NCBI GenBank assembly: GCA_026210745.1
Contig: CP110632.1
Location: forward strand, 4,897,001-4,961,000
Direction: 5' to 3'
DNA: 64,000 bases
Origin: Exobasidium rhododendri
Taxonomy: Eukaryota > Basidiomycota > Exobasidiomycetes > Exobasidiales > Exobasidiaceae
Shown here: piece by piece, positions 22,467 through 33,427 of the stretch
Layout: each line of letters begins with the position of its first letter
Numbering within the stretch: the first letter of the stretch is position 1
Notes under the pieces: model-generated
Databases searched by the model: none
What the model saw: the letters and a program-made list of their open reading frames with translations, nothing else
What the model was told of the DNA's origin: nothing
Translations under genes and position numbers: made by a program

Positions 22467-23681
22467 TCATGTTCGACTACAACGTCCTGGAAGAGAGTTC
22501 GCTGCCTCTTGTGCGATCTCCCTTACTATTTCTTGCGCAGGAAGGATCGTGTTCATAGAACCTAAACCCGAACCTGCCCATACAACAATTCGGCTGATGT
22601 CACCCGTGCTCTCGGCCAGCTTGTACACTTCTTGCCTTGCCCTGGCTGATCCGCCGCTCCCAAGCTCAAAATCTACCACAGTTTTGTTCATGATACCTCG
22701 GCCATCTACGCCCTCTGGCCATCCATATATGCCTTTAGCTTCATCGAAAGCCATACTTCGTCTGGTAGATGCTGGACTCGCTGTCAAAAGAATTTGTTTT
22801 TGGATTTGGGTGTATGTGGCTTCCGGTGTGAGCAGAAATCTTGTTCCAAACACAGCTCCATCTGCTCCTTGGGTTAAACAAGATGATAGATGGCTTCCAT
22901 TCATAAGACCTCCGGCTGCCAAGAGAAGTGGCTGTTTCTTGCTGGGGTTACTTGATTTAAATGAAGGGGCTTTTAGCAAAAGCATTTGCAGAAGCTCCGA
23001 TAGAGGACGTGAAGATGCAAGACCATGTCCTCCAGCTTCGTTGCCTGAATTTTTCCGGATAGTCAGCAATATTACAGAGGATTAACCAGATAATCATCTT
23101 TACTCACCTTGGACGATCAAGACGTCTGCCCCACAGTCTTCGACTGCCTCTCTTGCTTGACTTTCATCTCCTACACTAATAAAGAGCATCAGATCGTCAC
23201 TTGGAACATGACTTGTCGCAAGATTAAGCATGGCTTCTCTTCTTCTTATGATCCTGGACCAGTAGGTCATCTCCTCTTTTGTGCCAAAGGAGAGCCAGAG
23301 CGCTTTGGGTCTTGCTCTTAAGGCGACATCGAGAACCGCCAAGGTAGGCTGCAAATCTTGGAAATCGGGTATCGTCAGAAAGGACGTATTTTCCTTTTCA
23401 ATACTAGAAAGAGTCCAAGCCAAGAAGCCAATACCAAAGAGTCGTCTAGAATGAATCCTCTTCGACGGAACCTGCTGATGATAGCTTTTGGAGAATAGTC
23501 GAAGCTCGCTTTCAAGTCTTGCCGCACCAAACGTTCCTGCTCCGATAAAACCAAGCCCTCCTGCTGCTGTGACTTGAGAAGCGAGCAGACCTCCCGCTGC
23601 ACCGGCCATAGGGGCCAATACTACGGGAACTCTGAGCTCATGGATGGCTTCTGTCAATTTTGTTCGGATTGTGACTGTCAT
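22467..23681 (-). CDS. Nitronate monooxygenase (2-nitropropane dioxygenase family)
   Basis: Exons 23681..23108 and 23044..22467 give 383 residues; the intron splits a Gly codon in 'VQGNEAGGHG'. This is an FMN-dependent TIM-barrel enzyme. Visible landmarks are 'PVVLAPMAGAAGGLLASQ' at the first strand, 'VQGNEAGGHG' with the catalytic-region His, 'LAAGGLMNG', and 'GADGAVFGTRFLLTPEA' for phosphate binding. The family oxidises alkyl nitronates to carbonyls plus nitrite; several fungal members act on other enolates. It is divergent from the NmrA-like gene at 24290 across a 608-bp promoter, suggesting co-regulation. The ATG is at the N-terminal end of the barrel, as usual. Confidence 0.88.
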
Positions 23682-24289
23682 GGCAATGACCGTATAAGGT
23701 GGAGGAAGATGGAATCGTGGGGACAGGGAGCAAAGAACAAAAGCTTATTTATACTAGTTTCCACCTTTTCTCTACGCTAGGCTTTGCGCAGATTCAGCCC
23801 GGTAATTGCACATTATTTGCATTACAATTTGATTTTCGTAGCACAATCTTTTGTCTTTTGAGAGACTATCTAGCACGTAAGTATGCGCTCTGTAGGAAGC
23901 CCTTGGCTACTGATACACTCCGGTCAGTATGCAACATGGGGTAAGCTTGATAGTAGTCTATGGAAGTCCAATTTTTGAAGATTTTTGAAGAGCACCGAGG
24001 CTAAATTCTCTTTTTGCGGGAAGAATAAAAAGGGGATATGCTGGGCGCAATTGGACACGAGGTAACACCGGAAGTGAAAGTCTCTCCGCGTCCGTTGTCC
24101 GGGCCATCTCCGTTGATTAAAATTCTTAACAGTCAGACGGGACTACGTCTCTATTGAATGTGGATTTGCCGGTATAGATGGCGAATCTGTGCTAAGTTGC
24201 GTTGAAGTATTTACGTTATAAGCGAAGTGCTAGACTCTCACAGGCATTTTTTGTAGTGTCCTCACCGTCTTCCATTGCGCCTCTCCGTG
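23682..24289. promoter_or_regulatory. Divergent promoter of nitronate monooxygenase and NmrA-like gene
   Basis: A 608-bp bidirectional promoter. It contains ACCGGAAGT at 24067-24075, a sequence also present upstream of the thioesterase and the GNAT gene of this cluster. Confidence 0.55.
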
Positions 24290-25289
24290 ATGACCATCAT
24301 GGCCCCATACTATACGAAGTTCGCGATTGCTGGAGGAAGTGGAAACCTTGGCAGTAAGATTGCCAAAGAGCTTCTGAGTGCGGGCTTTAGCGTCGTCCTA
24401 CTCAGCCGTTTGGTGCCCACTATGCTCCATTCCACCAAGTGCCTGATCAACTCTGGAGCTACTATCAAAACGGTCGTGTATGAAGACGAGGATTCACTTA
24501 TTTCAGCACTTCAAGATGTTCAGGTAGTCATCAACACTATGAGTCAAGAGACGCTGGCAACAAATCTCGCAAGTGACTTAGTGTTGGCTGCCAAGAAAGC
24601 TGGTGTAGAGCTGGTAGTTCCCAACGATTGGGGCGTCGACATGGATCTAGTCTTGGAACGTAATGATCCCCCTTTGCATGCGTTCATCGCTGGCAAGGCT
24701 GATCATCACAGAGTTATTGAAAAGGTGAGCTATTGTAATTGACATCGGAAGGTTTCAACACCAGTAATTTAACTCGTCGAATCACGCTCCTTCATTTCTC
24801 TTTCCCTTTCCTTACTACTTTTTGCAGGCGGGACTAAGCTGGCTCGCTTTCTCCAATGGGCTTTTTGGGACTTTTGTACCCTTTCTCTTTGGTTCAGACT
24901 ACAGCAAGCATACGGCTAATGTTCCGGGCCATGGGAATACTCCAATCGTTGTAACTGCTGAAGCTGACGTTGCTCTGGCAGTCGCTATCACCTTCAAACA
25001 AACGACGGTGCGACAAGTGGGTAATCGTTCCGTTCAAATCGCAGGTCAGATCATCTCGCCGATGGAGATATTTGTAGCTGCTGAAGCCGCCACCGGAAGG
25101 AAATGGCAACTCACCCATGTTGATTTGGATCCCATCGAAGTTGTGTCACGACGGTGCGACCCTCAAGGTTTTTTTGCATGGCATCAGTTTGCGGTCCATA
25201 CGGGCTCTGTGGGTCTCAATCGCAAGAGAGACATTGTAGACTTCGATCCTCAACACCAAGCTGTTGATGGAATACTGGGTAAACTCTAG
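24290..25289 (+). CDS. NmrA-like / isoflavone-reductase-like NAD(P)-binding protein
   Basis: Exons 24290..24724 and 24828..25289 give 298 residues; the junction GAAAAG|GTGAGC and TTTGCAG|GCG is phase 0. The N terminus is a Rossmann fold with 'FAIAGGSGNLGSKIAKELL', the glycine pattern of atypical short-chain reductases. 'VVINTMSQE' and 'ELVVPNDWGVDMD' follow the NmrA-like order. Members are either redox sensors or reductases acting on phenylpropanoids and related aromatics. No Tyr-x3-Lys pair is obvious, as usual for the family. It faces the nitronate monooxygenase, so the two probably respond together. The TTG at 24275 opens the frame earlier, but the first ATG is at 24290. Confidence 0.85.
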
Positions 25290-25494
25290 TATTTACACAT
25301 ATGAGAAGGGGAGAGGTCGCTGCACAACGATCTACAAGAATACCAAGTATACAATCGAACGCAGTGATCATTGAGGTCTCGACTCCTCTCACTAGTACTC
25401 TTTATCTCGTTTTTGAATTGTGTCGGGGAGCTTGCTACATTGTAAATAAAGGATTTCAAGTAAGACGTCTTTTCATGTGACAAAAAATAAAATA

Positions 25495-27769
25495 CTACGT
25501 CTGAGAATCTGTAGTGGTAAAGTTGTCAAGGTAGTGGTCAAGCTTATTGATGAAGTCTGTCGTAGCAGAGGAAGGAAAATTGAATGCTATGTTCGGGATT
25601 AACTCGATCAAGTCGACCACTTGAGGGGCATCCGTCTCTGAAAGACGGTGGTTCGCATCTAAGGGCAGGACAGTGTCCCGAAGAGCCGGAATATCTGTTA
25701 GACGTTGCTTTCCATTCCCGTGCGTATCGGTACTCGTCGACGGTTTTGAGTGTCGCCGATCTGGAAATGGTCCCTGCGAATTGTGGCCGAGATGGTCGTT
25801 TTCTACTTCCAAATGCAACTTCGAGTACATTAGCTGGTTGATACTGTGCTTTTCACCGAGAGCAGTGATGCCATTTGTAGCTATGGTCGATCGCGATGCT
25901 ATCGTTTGCAACAGGTACCGCGTGGTGACGAGATCTTCGAAGATTCTTTCTCGCATACTTGAGCTTTTGAGATCAGGATATTGCTCCAGCATTTGAGTAT
26001 GTTCCAGAAGAAAGATACTGGCAGATATACAGCTATGCGACACCAGCCAAACACGAGTATAGACTTGCTCCTGCGCTGTCGGCTGGCGTGGCAGTAGACT
26101 AAGCTGATCTTGTGGTATTAGCCAGAAGAAAGCGCTATGGAATTGTTCTACTATCGAAAGCGCAACCGTAATGCAACTTTCCTTTGAGAAAAAGTAGGCC
26201 TCTTCTTTCCATCCTCGAGCATAGTAGGGTTGATGAAGTTTGAGGAGCTGCCACTCAATGCTCATTTCCAACCCTTTGACCTGGTACTTGTTATCACCGC
26301 TTCGGTCGAGATGCAAACACATGTTCTTGAGCACCTTGAGCTCTGTATCAAGCTGCTTTAATAACAGTAGATTTCCGTATTCGTCGTCATCGAATTTGAG
26401 GACTTTGCGAGAGATAGAACCAATGGCCAGCTTGATACGAAGCGCTTTGGTGATAACGGTACTGCTCGATCCGATTCCAAAGTGGTGTGTCACGGTGCAA
26501 TTGTCTGGCGAGATCAGGTAGTGCCGCTTTACATCCCCTGCATGAAGCCAATCGAGGACGCACAACGACGCAAACAGGCGCGTACGATCCGTGCCCTCTG
26601 CCACGGTAAAGTTGTCCACAGGATCGCAGTCAAGCTGCATGGAGAAAGCGATGCGAATAGCGTGCCAGAGTGCCGACATGCCTGCAGCAGGACTACGAAC
26701 AGCACTAAGACAGTATGTCATGAGAAGATAGGTGCGCACGCAGTCCAGGGAGGGACTTTCCTCCAGATCGAGTGCTTCCAACGCACGATGAGACAAGTCA
26801 AGCAACACGCCATATGTGGAACCATGCTGGCCGCCGTACCTCGTAGTCAATGCCTTCGAGACATCCTCATTGAAGTTCCCAAAAATGACTGCACTAAGAG
26901 AGAAAGGTGTAAAGAGATATATATTTATCAGACCATTTTCCCCACTTGATGCACATCATTCGTTACTTACCATGCACATACGGACGCGATCAATGCAATG
27001 TTGCTGAGTCGACGTGTCACTTGATCGATCGAATTCACGGAGCCGTAATGACCGGTGCTTCGGATATGAGGTATCTGTGCGCAGTAAGCAAGCGTGTCAT
27101 CCGCTTGCTTTTGCGTAATGACTCGATGCATCCAAGCCACTTCCGAGAAGTAGATATTCAGAAGAGCCCGGATCGTGACTATATCAGGCAATTGAACTAT
27201 CACAGTCTTCAGCTCGGTCTCCATTTCGAGAACAGTCCTTTGTCGCCAGCATGGAAGGAACTGTGATACATTCTGATTCGATCCGTCTTTGCAGTCCTGT
27301 GAACTAGGGGAAATAGATAGTCTCGCATGTGATATCATAGATCGAGGTGCGGATCGAGCTGTTTCCTCGCTCATTGCTTGCCATGAACTTGTGACTCCTA
27401 TCGCTGCTGGTCCTTGGTAGGCTCTAGGAGAACAGCAATCAGCAACAATCGAAGGTATTTATGTGATACTACCTACAATGGAGCAGTTCCGTCAGCCCAG
27501 ATGCAGGTGACATCTGGACCACGTCGATGACAAGCACCGCACTGAGGAGGAAGAAGAAGAAATCGTTCAGTGATGGAACAAGAGCCTTATAAATTTTCTC
27601 CTTTGCGTCTTACTGGAAAGCCACGATCACATTTCAGCTTTCTTCTCTGGCAAGGGAGACAAGTCGTTGCTTTCTTCGTAGAAATGCGCTTACGCTTTGG
27701 TGCGGGCCGTTCAATTTCGTTGTTGTAGAGCAACGGGTGAGGTGGTCGAGCTTGAGTAGGAGACATCAT
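25495..27769 (-). CDS. Zn2Cys6 fungal transcription factor 1
   Basis: Four exons, 27769..27614, 27541..27477, 27423..26971 and 26893..25495, give 690 residues. The zinc cluster is split by intron 1: 'TCLPCQRRKLKCDRGFP' in exon 1, then 'CGACHRRGPDVTC' in exon 2, matching Cx2Cx6C...Cx2Cx6C. A basic stretch (KRKRISTKK) precedes it. The long C-terminal part is the fungal-specific regulatory domain, with 'LLMTYCLSAVRSPAAGMSA' and 'LDWLHAGDVKRHYLI'. It lies between NmrA-like and aldehyde dehydrogenase genes and is a likely pathway regulator. Two ATGs in a row open the frame; the first is used. Intron 2 removes an in-frame TAG. Confidence 0.88.
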
Positions 27770-28379
27770 CGCTAGGAGTGACTTTGGCAGATGTCGTGGA
27801 GATGGGGAGATACTACGACCAAGATAAATATCGCGGCTGGAGACCTGACAAGACCAGCATGCTGAGTTTTTAATGTGTTTGATAGACTGCCTGCGTAAAA
27901 AAGTGTCACAAGGAGAGCGTGTGCGCCTATCCTTCCGAATTGTACAAATTTGATTTCTTACTTTTAATTCCGCTTCACTCTTCCTCATCATTTTTCGCGC
28001 TAAGCAACACTTTGTCTTTGTAGCGTCTAGTCCGACTTTGAGCACCTTAGCAGTGATGAGTGGTGTCAGAAGCCAGAATCATCACTATTCTCTCCACGTG
28101 TAGAACCCTGCAGTGGAGTATGCTTGACCGAACAATACCCTTAGCATGTCGCATGCATGTGTAAAAGGAATACATTAAATATTGGACTATCGAGTCAATC
28201 GCTGGAAGTACTTTACCCCTTTCCGTTGCGGCGATTAGACCGTGTCGGTATGGACAGAAAAGCGGGGTCCGATCATATGTCAATAGAATGCTAGGAAAAG
28301 AAGCACCAGGGCTGGTAAGCCCGTGAATTTCAAAAGGGGAGGCTTTACACTTGGGACTACATTGCACTTTGTCTGTCAG
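27770..28379. other. Intergenic, upstream of Zn2Cys6 factor 1
   Basis: 610 bp with no gene. An E-box CACGTG occurs at about 28095. The reading frame of factor 1 stays open upstream to about 27820 without changing the start choice. Confidence 0.45.
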
Positions 28380-30221
28380 CTAAAAAGTAATGGTGATAGT
28401 CTTATTCTCTGTCCAGTGACTAGTCGAAGCGCTTCCGAGCTCGCGACCGATGCCACTTTGTTTCGTACCTAGGGAGGCAAAAGTATGGGTGTCAATTGTT
28501 GACAAATCTACTTCACTTTTCAAGAGCAAACATATCGTCTTTGCTGACTCACCTCCAAAAGCTGATCGTACGCTCATGCCGATGCCCGCATTGATTCCAA
28601 CACCTCCAGCTTCGACTTCTCGAGCAACACGAATGCCACGACTAAGATTTTCTGTGTAAACGCCTGCACTTAAGCCATATTCACTATCGTTGACTCTGGC
28701 AATCACCTCCTCCTCTGTCTTGAAAGTCATCACACACACCACCGGTCCAAAGATTTCTTCTCTGACAATGCTGACATTGTCTGAATTCGGTACGAGAATA
28801 GTAGGTTGGATGTAGAAACCTTTGTGCGACTGGAAGATTTCCCCTCCTGCAATTACTTCTGCTTCTGTTTTGGCACACTCGAGAAAAGATTTCACTCTCT
28901 CGTATTGGATCGAATCGACCAAAGGGCCTCCCATAGTGTCTTTTAGTGTAGGCTCGCCTGTCTTCCAGCTGGCCAACGCATTCGTAAAACCTTCGAGGAA
29001 TTCATTCACGATGCTCTCTTGCACGTAGAGCCGAGTGTGAGCCGCACACGTTTGACCGCTGTTTCCCAAAGCAGCAAAAAGAGCATTGGGGATGGTTTTC
29101 TTTAAGTCGGCATCTTCAAAGACAATTGCGGCACTCTTACCCCCCAGTTCGAGCGTGACATCTTTAAGATTGGAACGAGCCGAATTGGCAAGGATTACTC
29201 TACCGATAGCGCCAGAGCCTGTGAAGCTGATCTTTCGAACGTCCATGTGCAATGACATTGCTTCTCCAACCGGGCTTCCAAAGCCATGCACTAGATTGAC
29301 CACCCCTGGTGGTATTCCGGCCTCCATGATGAGTACCATGAGATGAGAAGCACTGAGAGGCGTCTTCTCCGACGGCTTCATCACGATCGTGTTTCCGGCA
29401 GCAAGCGATTGTGCCACTTTGACAACGAACCTACCGCGCAATCAATCGATCAGAATACATGTTCATGGCAATCAAACACCGCTTCTTTTTTCTCTCACAT
29501 GAAAGTGGGATAGTTCCACGGACAGATCCCAACCGTGACACCAAAGGGTTGCTTTATGTTTATGACCATTTGACTATCAATGGAATTCTGTAAGTAAGAA
29601 GATACACTCATAGTAAAACACGCAAAATTTTGTCGGACTTACCTATCGACGCCATTGAGAGCAGGCATAGGCTCGAGGGTTTCTCCCGTAATGCGATCCG
29701 ATGATGCAGAGACGTAACGTAGCTGTACAGAGGCATGTCGAGTTCAGAAAAAAGGACAAAAGATGATCGGAATATAAACCGGTTGACGCACCATGTCAAT
29801 GATAATACTCATGAATCTCTGGTTGAGAGCAAGAGGCGCTCCCATGTTCGTAGTGTCAATGAGGGCTAGGATGTCCTGATCTCGTTCCATCAAAGCTGCA
29901 AGCTTGTCGAGAAACGTCTTACGCTCTACACCTGATGTATCTTTCCATGCCTTATGGCCATCAATACCATTGTAGAACGCGCGCTTAGCTGCAGCCACAG
30001 CAGCTTCGACATCCTTGATGGTACCTTCAGAGCACTTTGTAAGATAAGGAAAGATGAAGTTGAGTCGACGTAACGTCCACATCTACGTCTATATCACTTA
30101 CTAGTGCGATTTGCTCTTCCGTAGCTGGATTGACGACCGGGAATTGCTTTACGCTTGGCTCGATAAAGCTGCCGCCAATGTGGTGAGAGAGATTCAACTT
30201 GACGCCGGCAATAGATGTCAT
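28380..30221 (-). CDS. Aldehyde dehydrogenase, six exons
   Basis: Exons 30221..30102, 30034..29792, 29722..29643, 29573..29499, 29430..28553 and 28468..28380 give 494 residues, the normal ALDH length. Landmarks are 'GVTVGICPWNYPTFM', 'NTIVMKPSEKTPLSA', 'FTGSGAIGR', 'VTLELGGKSA' with the general-base Glu, and 'GNSGQTCAAHTR' with the catalytic Cys. The end is 'SGIGRELG'. It oxidises aldehydes to acids with NAD(P). In this cluster it could oxidise the aldehyde made by the isomerase at 45130, as StyD does in bacterial styrene pathways; that is inference. Intron 3 appears to skip the nearest AG and use one 14 bp further on, because only that choice keeps phase and avoids a stop. Confidence 0.92.
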
Positions 30222-31148
30222 CGTTTGTTTGTAAAATTTATGTTCGGGACACAATAGTCAGCTAATGAAGGCGTATCCTTTAAGTAGTTTCTTCGTTTGT
30301 CGTCTCGTTTTGTTAAGACAACAGGCTCAAGGAGACACCTACATCATGACCTTAGAAAGAAGCTCAGTCAAGATCAATCAAGGTCAGTGAGTTTAGTTGG
30401 TCTTTGTCCTCAAGGGGATGTCAAGCACATGTGCTTTCGGAAAAGGATTCTGCAATTCTTTAAGGTCGGCTGACAGGCGTGTGTCTCACAATTTGTTTTG
30501 GCATTGCAAATAAGCTCCACAAATAAATTGAGTGGGATCCGTGCTGACCGGGTCGGAGACCAGGACACGGAAAACCCGAGACTAGTCTGTTAACTGTTCG
30601 AATGACACGAAAGCGAGAATTGTCCCCGTGGTAAGCCATTCCCTTCACGCAGATGAGCCCGAACAATGATCGGACGGCTTGTCACCAATTATTGTCCTTT
30701 TTTATCTGTTTTGACGCCCCACAATTGCTGTAGACGCTCTTTAAGACTAGTGATCTGCTCCACTCTACCTCTCCGGTCCAATCTTATACCCCGCTGAAGA
30801 GCTGTGACCTACGTATGCAAACGCGTTGAGGTACAAGGAGGATGGCGGACTACGGCGCTAAACAGCGAAGACATTGAAAAGGTGAGGTCGAAAGCTGATG
30901 CCGTTTGTTTTACACACGAATCATAAAGCCTATCGTACTCTCTGGAAGGAGCAGCGTCTTAATCATACATGATTGCTTCTCAGACGATGTAACGTGATTG
31001 TCATGAAGTACAAAGCCAATGTAGCGGAGAGTCGTTCGGCAGACCACGTTTCGTATCTGTACTACTAAGACAGACGGTCGACCGTCATTCCCGAACCTCG
31101 AAACACTTGGACTCAGGCGATTACTTTATACAATGGAGCGCTCACTGT
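30222..31148. other. Intergenic, promoter of aldehyde dehydrogenase
   Basis: 927 bp with no supported gene; holds the ALDH promoter and the 3' flank of the SDR gene. No strong motif was recognised. Confidence 0.45.
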
Positions 31149-32048
31149 TCACTGTGATAACCCTGATCGAACACCTTCCTTGTCGACATCTTCAAATGCC
31201 ATCGAGAGGCTCAACGATTTGACTAGCTCCATTTCTTCACTTTTCTCTTCTAACCTGCGCTTTATTGCAAGATATGCATCCTTCCCAAGAGCGACTCGTA
31301 GGGGAGGTTGATCCATTTTGGAGATGTGCAGTAAAGCTTTAGCAGCTTTGCGAGGATCACCCGGCTGTGTGCCCGAGTATGCACTCTGAAACTCGATCAT
31401 TCTGCCGACCGTCGAATTGTAGTCAGGATGGACGTCTATTGACGACAATGAATTGAGGCCTGCAGCAAACTCTGTCCGGAAACCGCCTGGCTCGATGATC
31501 GTCACATGAAGACCGAAAGCCTTCACCTCAGCAGCAAGAACTTCGGAGAAGCCTTCGATACCCCACTTTGCGGTCGCGTATGCGCCACGTCCAGGTGGAC
31601 CAAGTTGACCACCAACCGAGGAAATTTGTATAATATGTCCTTTCCGTCTCTTGCGCATGAGGGGTAGCACTGCTTTGGTGCAAGCGATAACTCCGTAAAG
31701 ATTAGTTTCGAGCTGGACCCGAAAAGATTCCATCGACGTCTCTTCAATGGATGACAAGTCACTATAGCCAGCATTGTTGACAAAGACGTCAATCGTTCCG
31801 AAAGCATCCACGGCTGCGTTGATAGATTTCTCGATATGATCTGGTTCACTCACGTCTAGTACAGTAGTAAGCAAGCGAGCTGATCCATACTTTTTACGCA
31901 GGTCAGCCACTGATGACAAATTACGGCAAGCAGCAACCACCAAATATCCTGCCTCCAAAACCTCCTCTACAATGACTCTGCCTAGACCGCGAGAAGCTCC
32001 TGTCACGAACCACACCGGCGAAAGGCTATGTGAGGGTGGGCTTGACAT
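31149..32048 (-). CDS. Short-chain dehydrogenase/reductase 1
   Basis: A single-exon 299-residue classical SDR. The cofactor motif is 'VWFVTGASRGLGRVIV', the structural motif is 'VFVNNAG', the catalytic Ser is in 'QISSVGGQLG', and the active-site pair is 'GAYATAKWG' (Tyr-x3-Lys). The sequence after the active site ('VTIIEPGGFRTEF') is typical of fungal oxidoreductases acting on small ketones or alcohols. The frame is open upstream for 66 codons, but the ATG at 32048 sits directly before the Rossmann fold and is preferred. It may interconvert an aldehyde or alcohol in the cluster pathway. Confidence 0.88.
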   Translation of the reverse strand: MSSPPSHSLSPVWFVTGASRGLGRVIVEEVLEAGYLVVAACRNLSSVADLRKKYGSARLLTTVLDVSEPDHIEKSINAAVDAFGTIDVFVNNAGYSDLSSIEETSMESFRVQLETNLYGVIACTKAVLPLMRKRRKGHIIQISSVGGQLGPPGRGAYATAKWGIEGFSEVLAAEVKAFGLHVTIIEPGGFRTEFAAGLNSLSSIDVHPDYNSTVGRMIEFQSAYSGTQPGDPRKAAKALLHISKMDQPPLRVALGKDAYLAIKRRLEEKSEEMELVKSLSLSMAFEDVDKEGVRSGLSQ

Positions 32049-32620
32049 AGGTGGTCCGTCCAAGAGGTGTTGCTGCGTGCAGTTGCGAATGCTGTGAGAT
32101 ACGTGAATATTCGTACCTCCTGTAGACGAGTAGTAAAGGTGAGAGGAGATGTTGACTTTATAGAGTACTACCCTGTCCAGAGTATGGTCAAAAGGAATAT
32201 ATCTATCAGCTATTGCTATCAAGAACAAACGACATCTATAGAGCAAGAGCAGATCTGATGCTCTCTCATACTGGACGCTCTCGTGATTTTGGCAGACTCA
32301 GCTCTCCTTTCATTCCCGTCACCGAAGATACGATTTACATGCTCAAAACTGTATTTATAAATTGCGCGCTAAAATCTAGCTGCAAATGCGGATATGCGGA
32401 AACAAACTCGGAGAAGAACGACCAGAAGTACGCAAAAGTATATGATTACGCTGCAGGACACAAGTAGAGTAATCAGCAATTTCTCCTTTTTTCTGTTATT
32501 ACAACGTCGTGTCTACACATTCTGAGAAAGGAAGTCTAATATTTGGCACGACTAGCAGATGACGCGTGTGTTTGCCGAGATGCACTTGAAGTGAATTCAA
32601 GTGGTGGTAGACGGCTGTAC
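32049..32620. other. Intergenic between SDR 1 and bHLH 2
   Basis: 572 bp, no gene seen. It carries the SDR promoter and the bHLH 2 3' flank. Confidence 0.45.
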
Positions 32621-33427
32621 TCAACGGAAGTAGCCATTCATTTCCATACATGCAAGAATGGACTGGCTGTTGTGATCTATGGGTAGTCCCTGCAGACCAC
32701 TCCCGAGATCGAAGCCGACTGCAGCATGTATGGTAGCCTCTCCCAAGTCGCTATTGATCATTTCATTAAGATTGGCTGCAGAGATCGGTGTCATGGAGAA
32801 GTCGAGATCACGAGTTCGAAGGGTTGTCTGGCTAGATGTGGTGCGGGATGTGCTGGTGCTTGGGAGCGGCAATGTTCTCATCATGTCTTCGAATGCCTGA
32901 AAGGAGTCATTCGAATTAGAAATATGCGGTGCCGCGCTGGCTGCAGTGTTGGCTGGGAAGTGATTGCTGAGTATGTTGGTGAAGGGTGAATCACCCTGCG
33001 AGGATGATGGAGAGGACATCCCATTTGTCAGAGTACCTGAAGAGAGAGTGAAACCGGATTTCTGATGAAAGTCGAGCCTTTGGGGCAGCTCGAGACTTTC
33101 CTCCACCGTCGATGATCTGGGCAGCAGCCCCTGTTCTAATCTATATTCGTTGAGTTCATTTACTATCGTCTGCTTCTCGTCCATGATTTCCTTGACCCTG
33201 CGCCGCAGATCAGAGTCGACTTCGGTTGCGCACAGTATAAATTCGAGTGACTTCTCTATGATGAACGCCTTGGATGGCCGTTGCACTTTGCACGTCGATG
33301 GCATCTTGGCTGCCAGTTCGAGGAAACGGTCGTTGAGGGACTCGCGTCGAGCGCGTTCGACTGTGTTGTGGGTCTGTCGACGCTCAGCAGATGTCATCCT
33401 TCGCATGGAACGATCGAACGACTTCAT
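32621..33427 (-). CDS. bHLH transcription factor 2
   Basis: A single-exon 268-residue protein, paralogous to the bHLH protein at 20361. The bHLH domains are nearly the same ('ERRQTHNTVERARRESLN', 'MPSTCKVQRPSKAFIIEKS'), and the C-terminal tail is conserved ('FSMTPISAANLNEMINSD', 'SILACMEMNGYFR'). The middle is Ser/Thr-rich and diverged. The His-Glu-Arg residues of the basic region again predict E-box binding. About 220 bp upstream lies the perfect palindrome AAAGTCCGGACTTT followed by CGG, a likely Zn2Cys6 site, so this gene is probably controlled by one of the zinc-cluster factors of the window. The two bHLH proteins may heterodimerise (inference). Confidence 0.88.
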   Translation of the reverse strand: MKSFDRSMRRMTSAERRQTHNTVERARRESLNDRFLELAAKMPSTCKVQRPSKAFIIEKSLEFILCATEVDSDLRRRVKEIMDEKQTIVNELNEYRLEQGLLPRSSTVEESLELPQRLDFHQKSGFTLSSGTLTNGMSSPSSSQGDSPFTNILSNHFPANTAASAAPHISNSNDSFQAFEDMMRTLPLPSTSTSRTTSSQTTLRTRDLDFSMTPISAANLNEMINSDLGEATIHAAVGFDLGSGLQGLPIDHNSQSILACMEMNGYFR

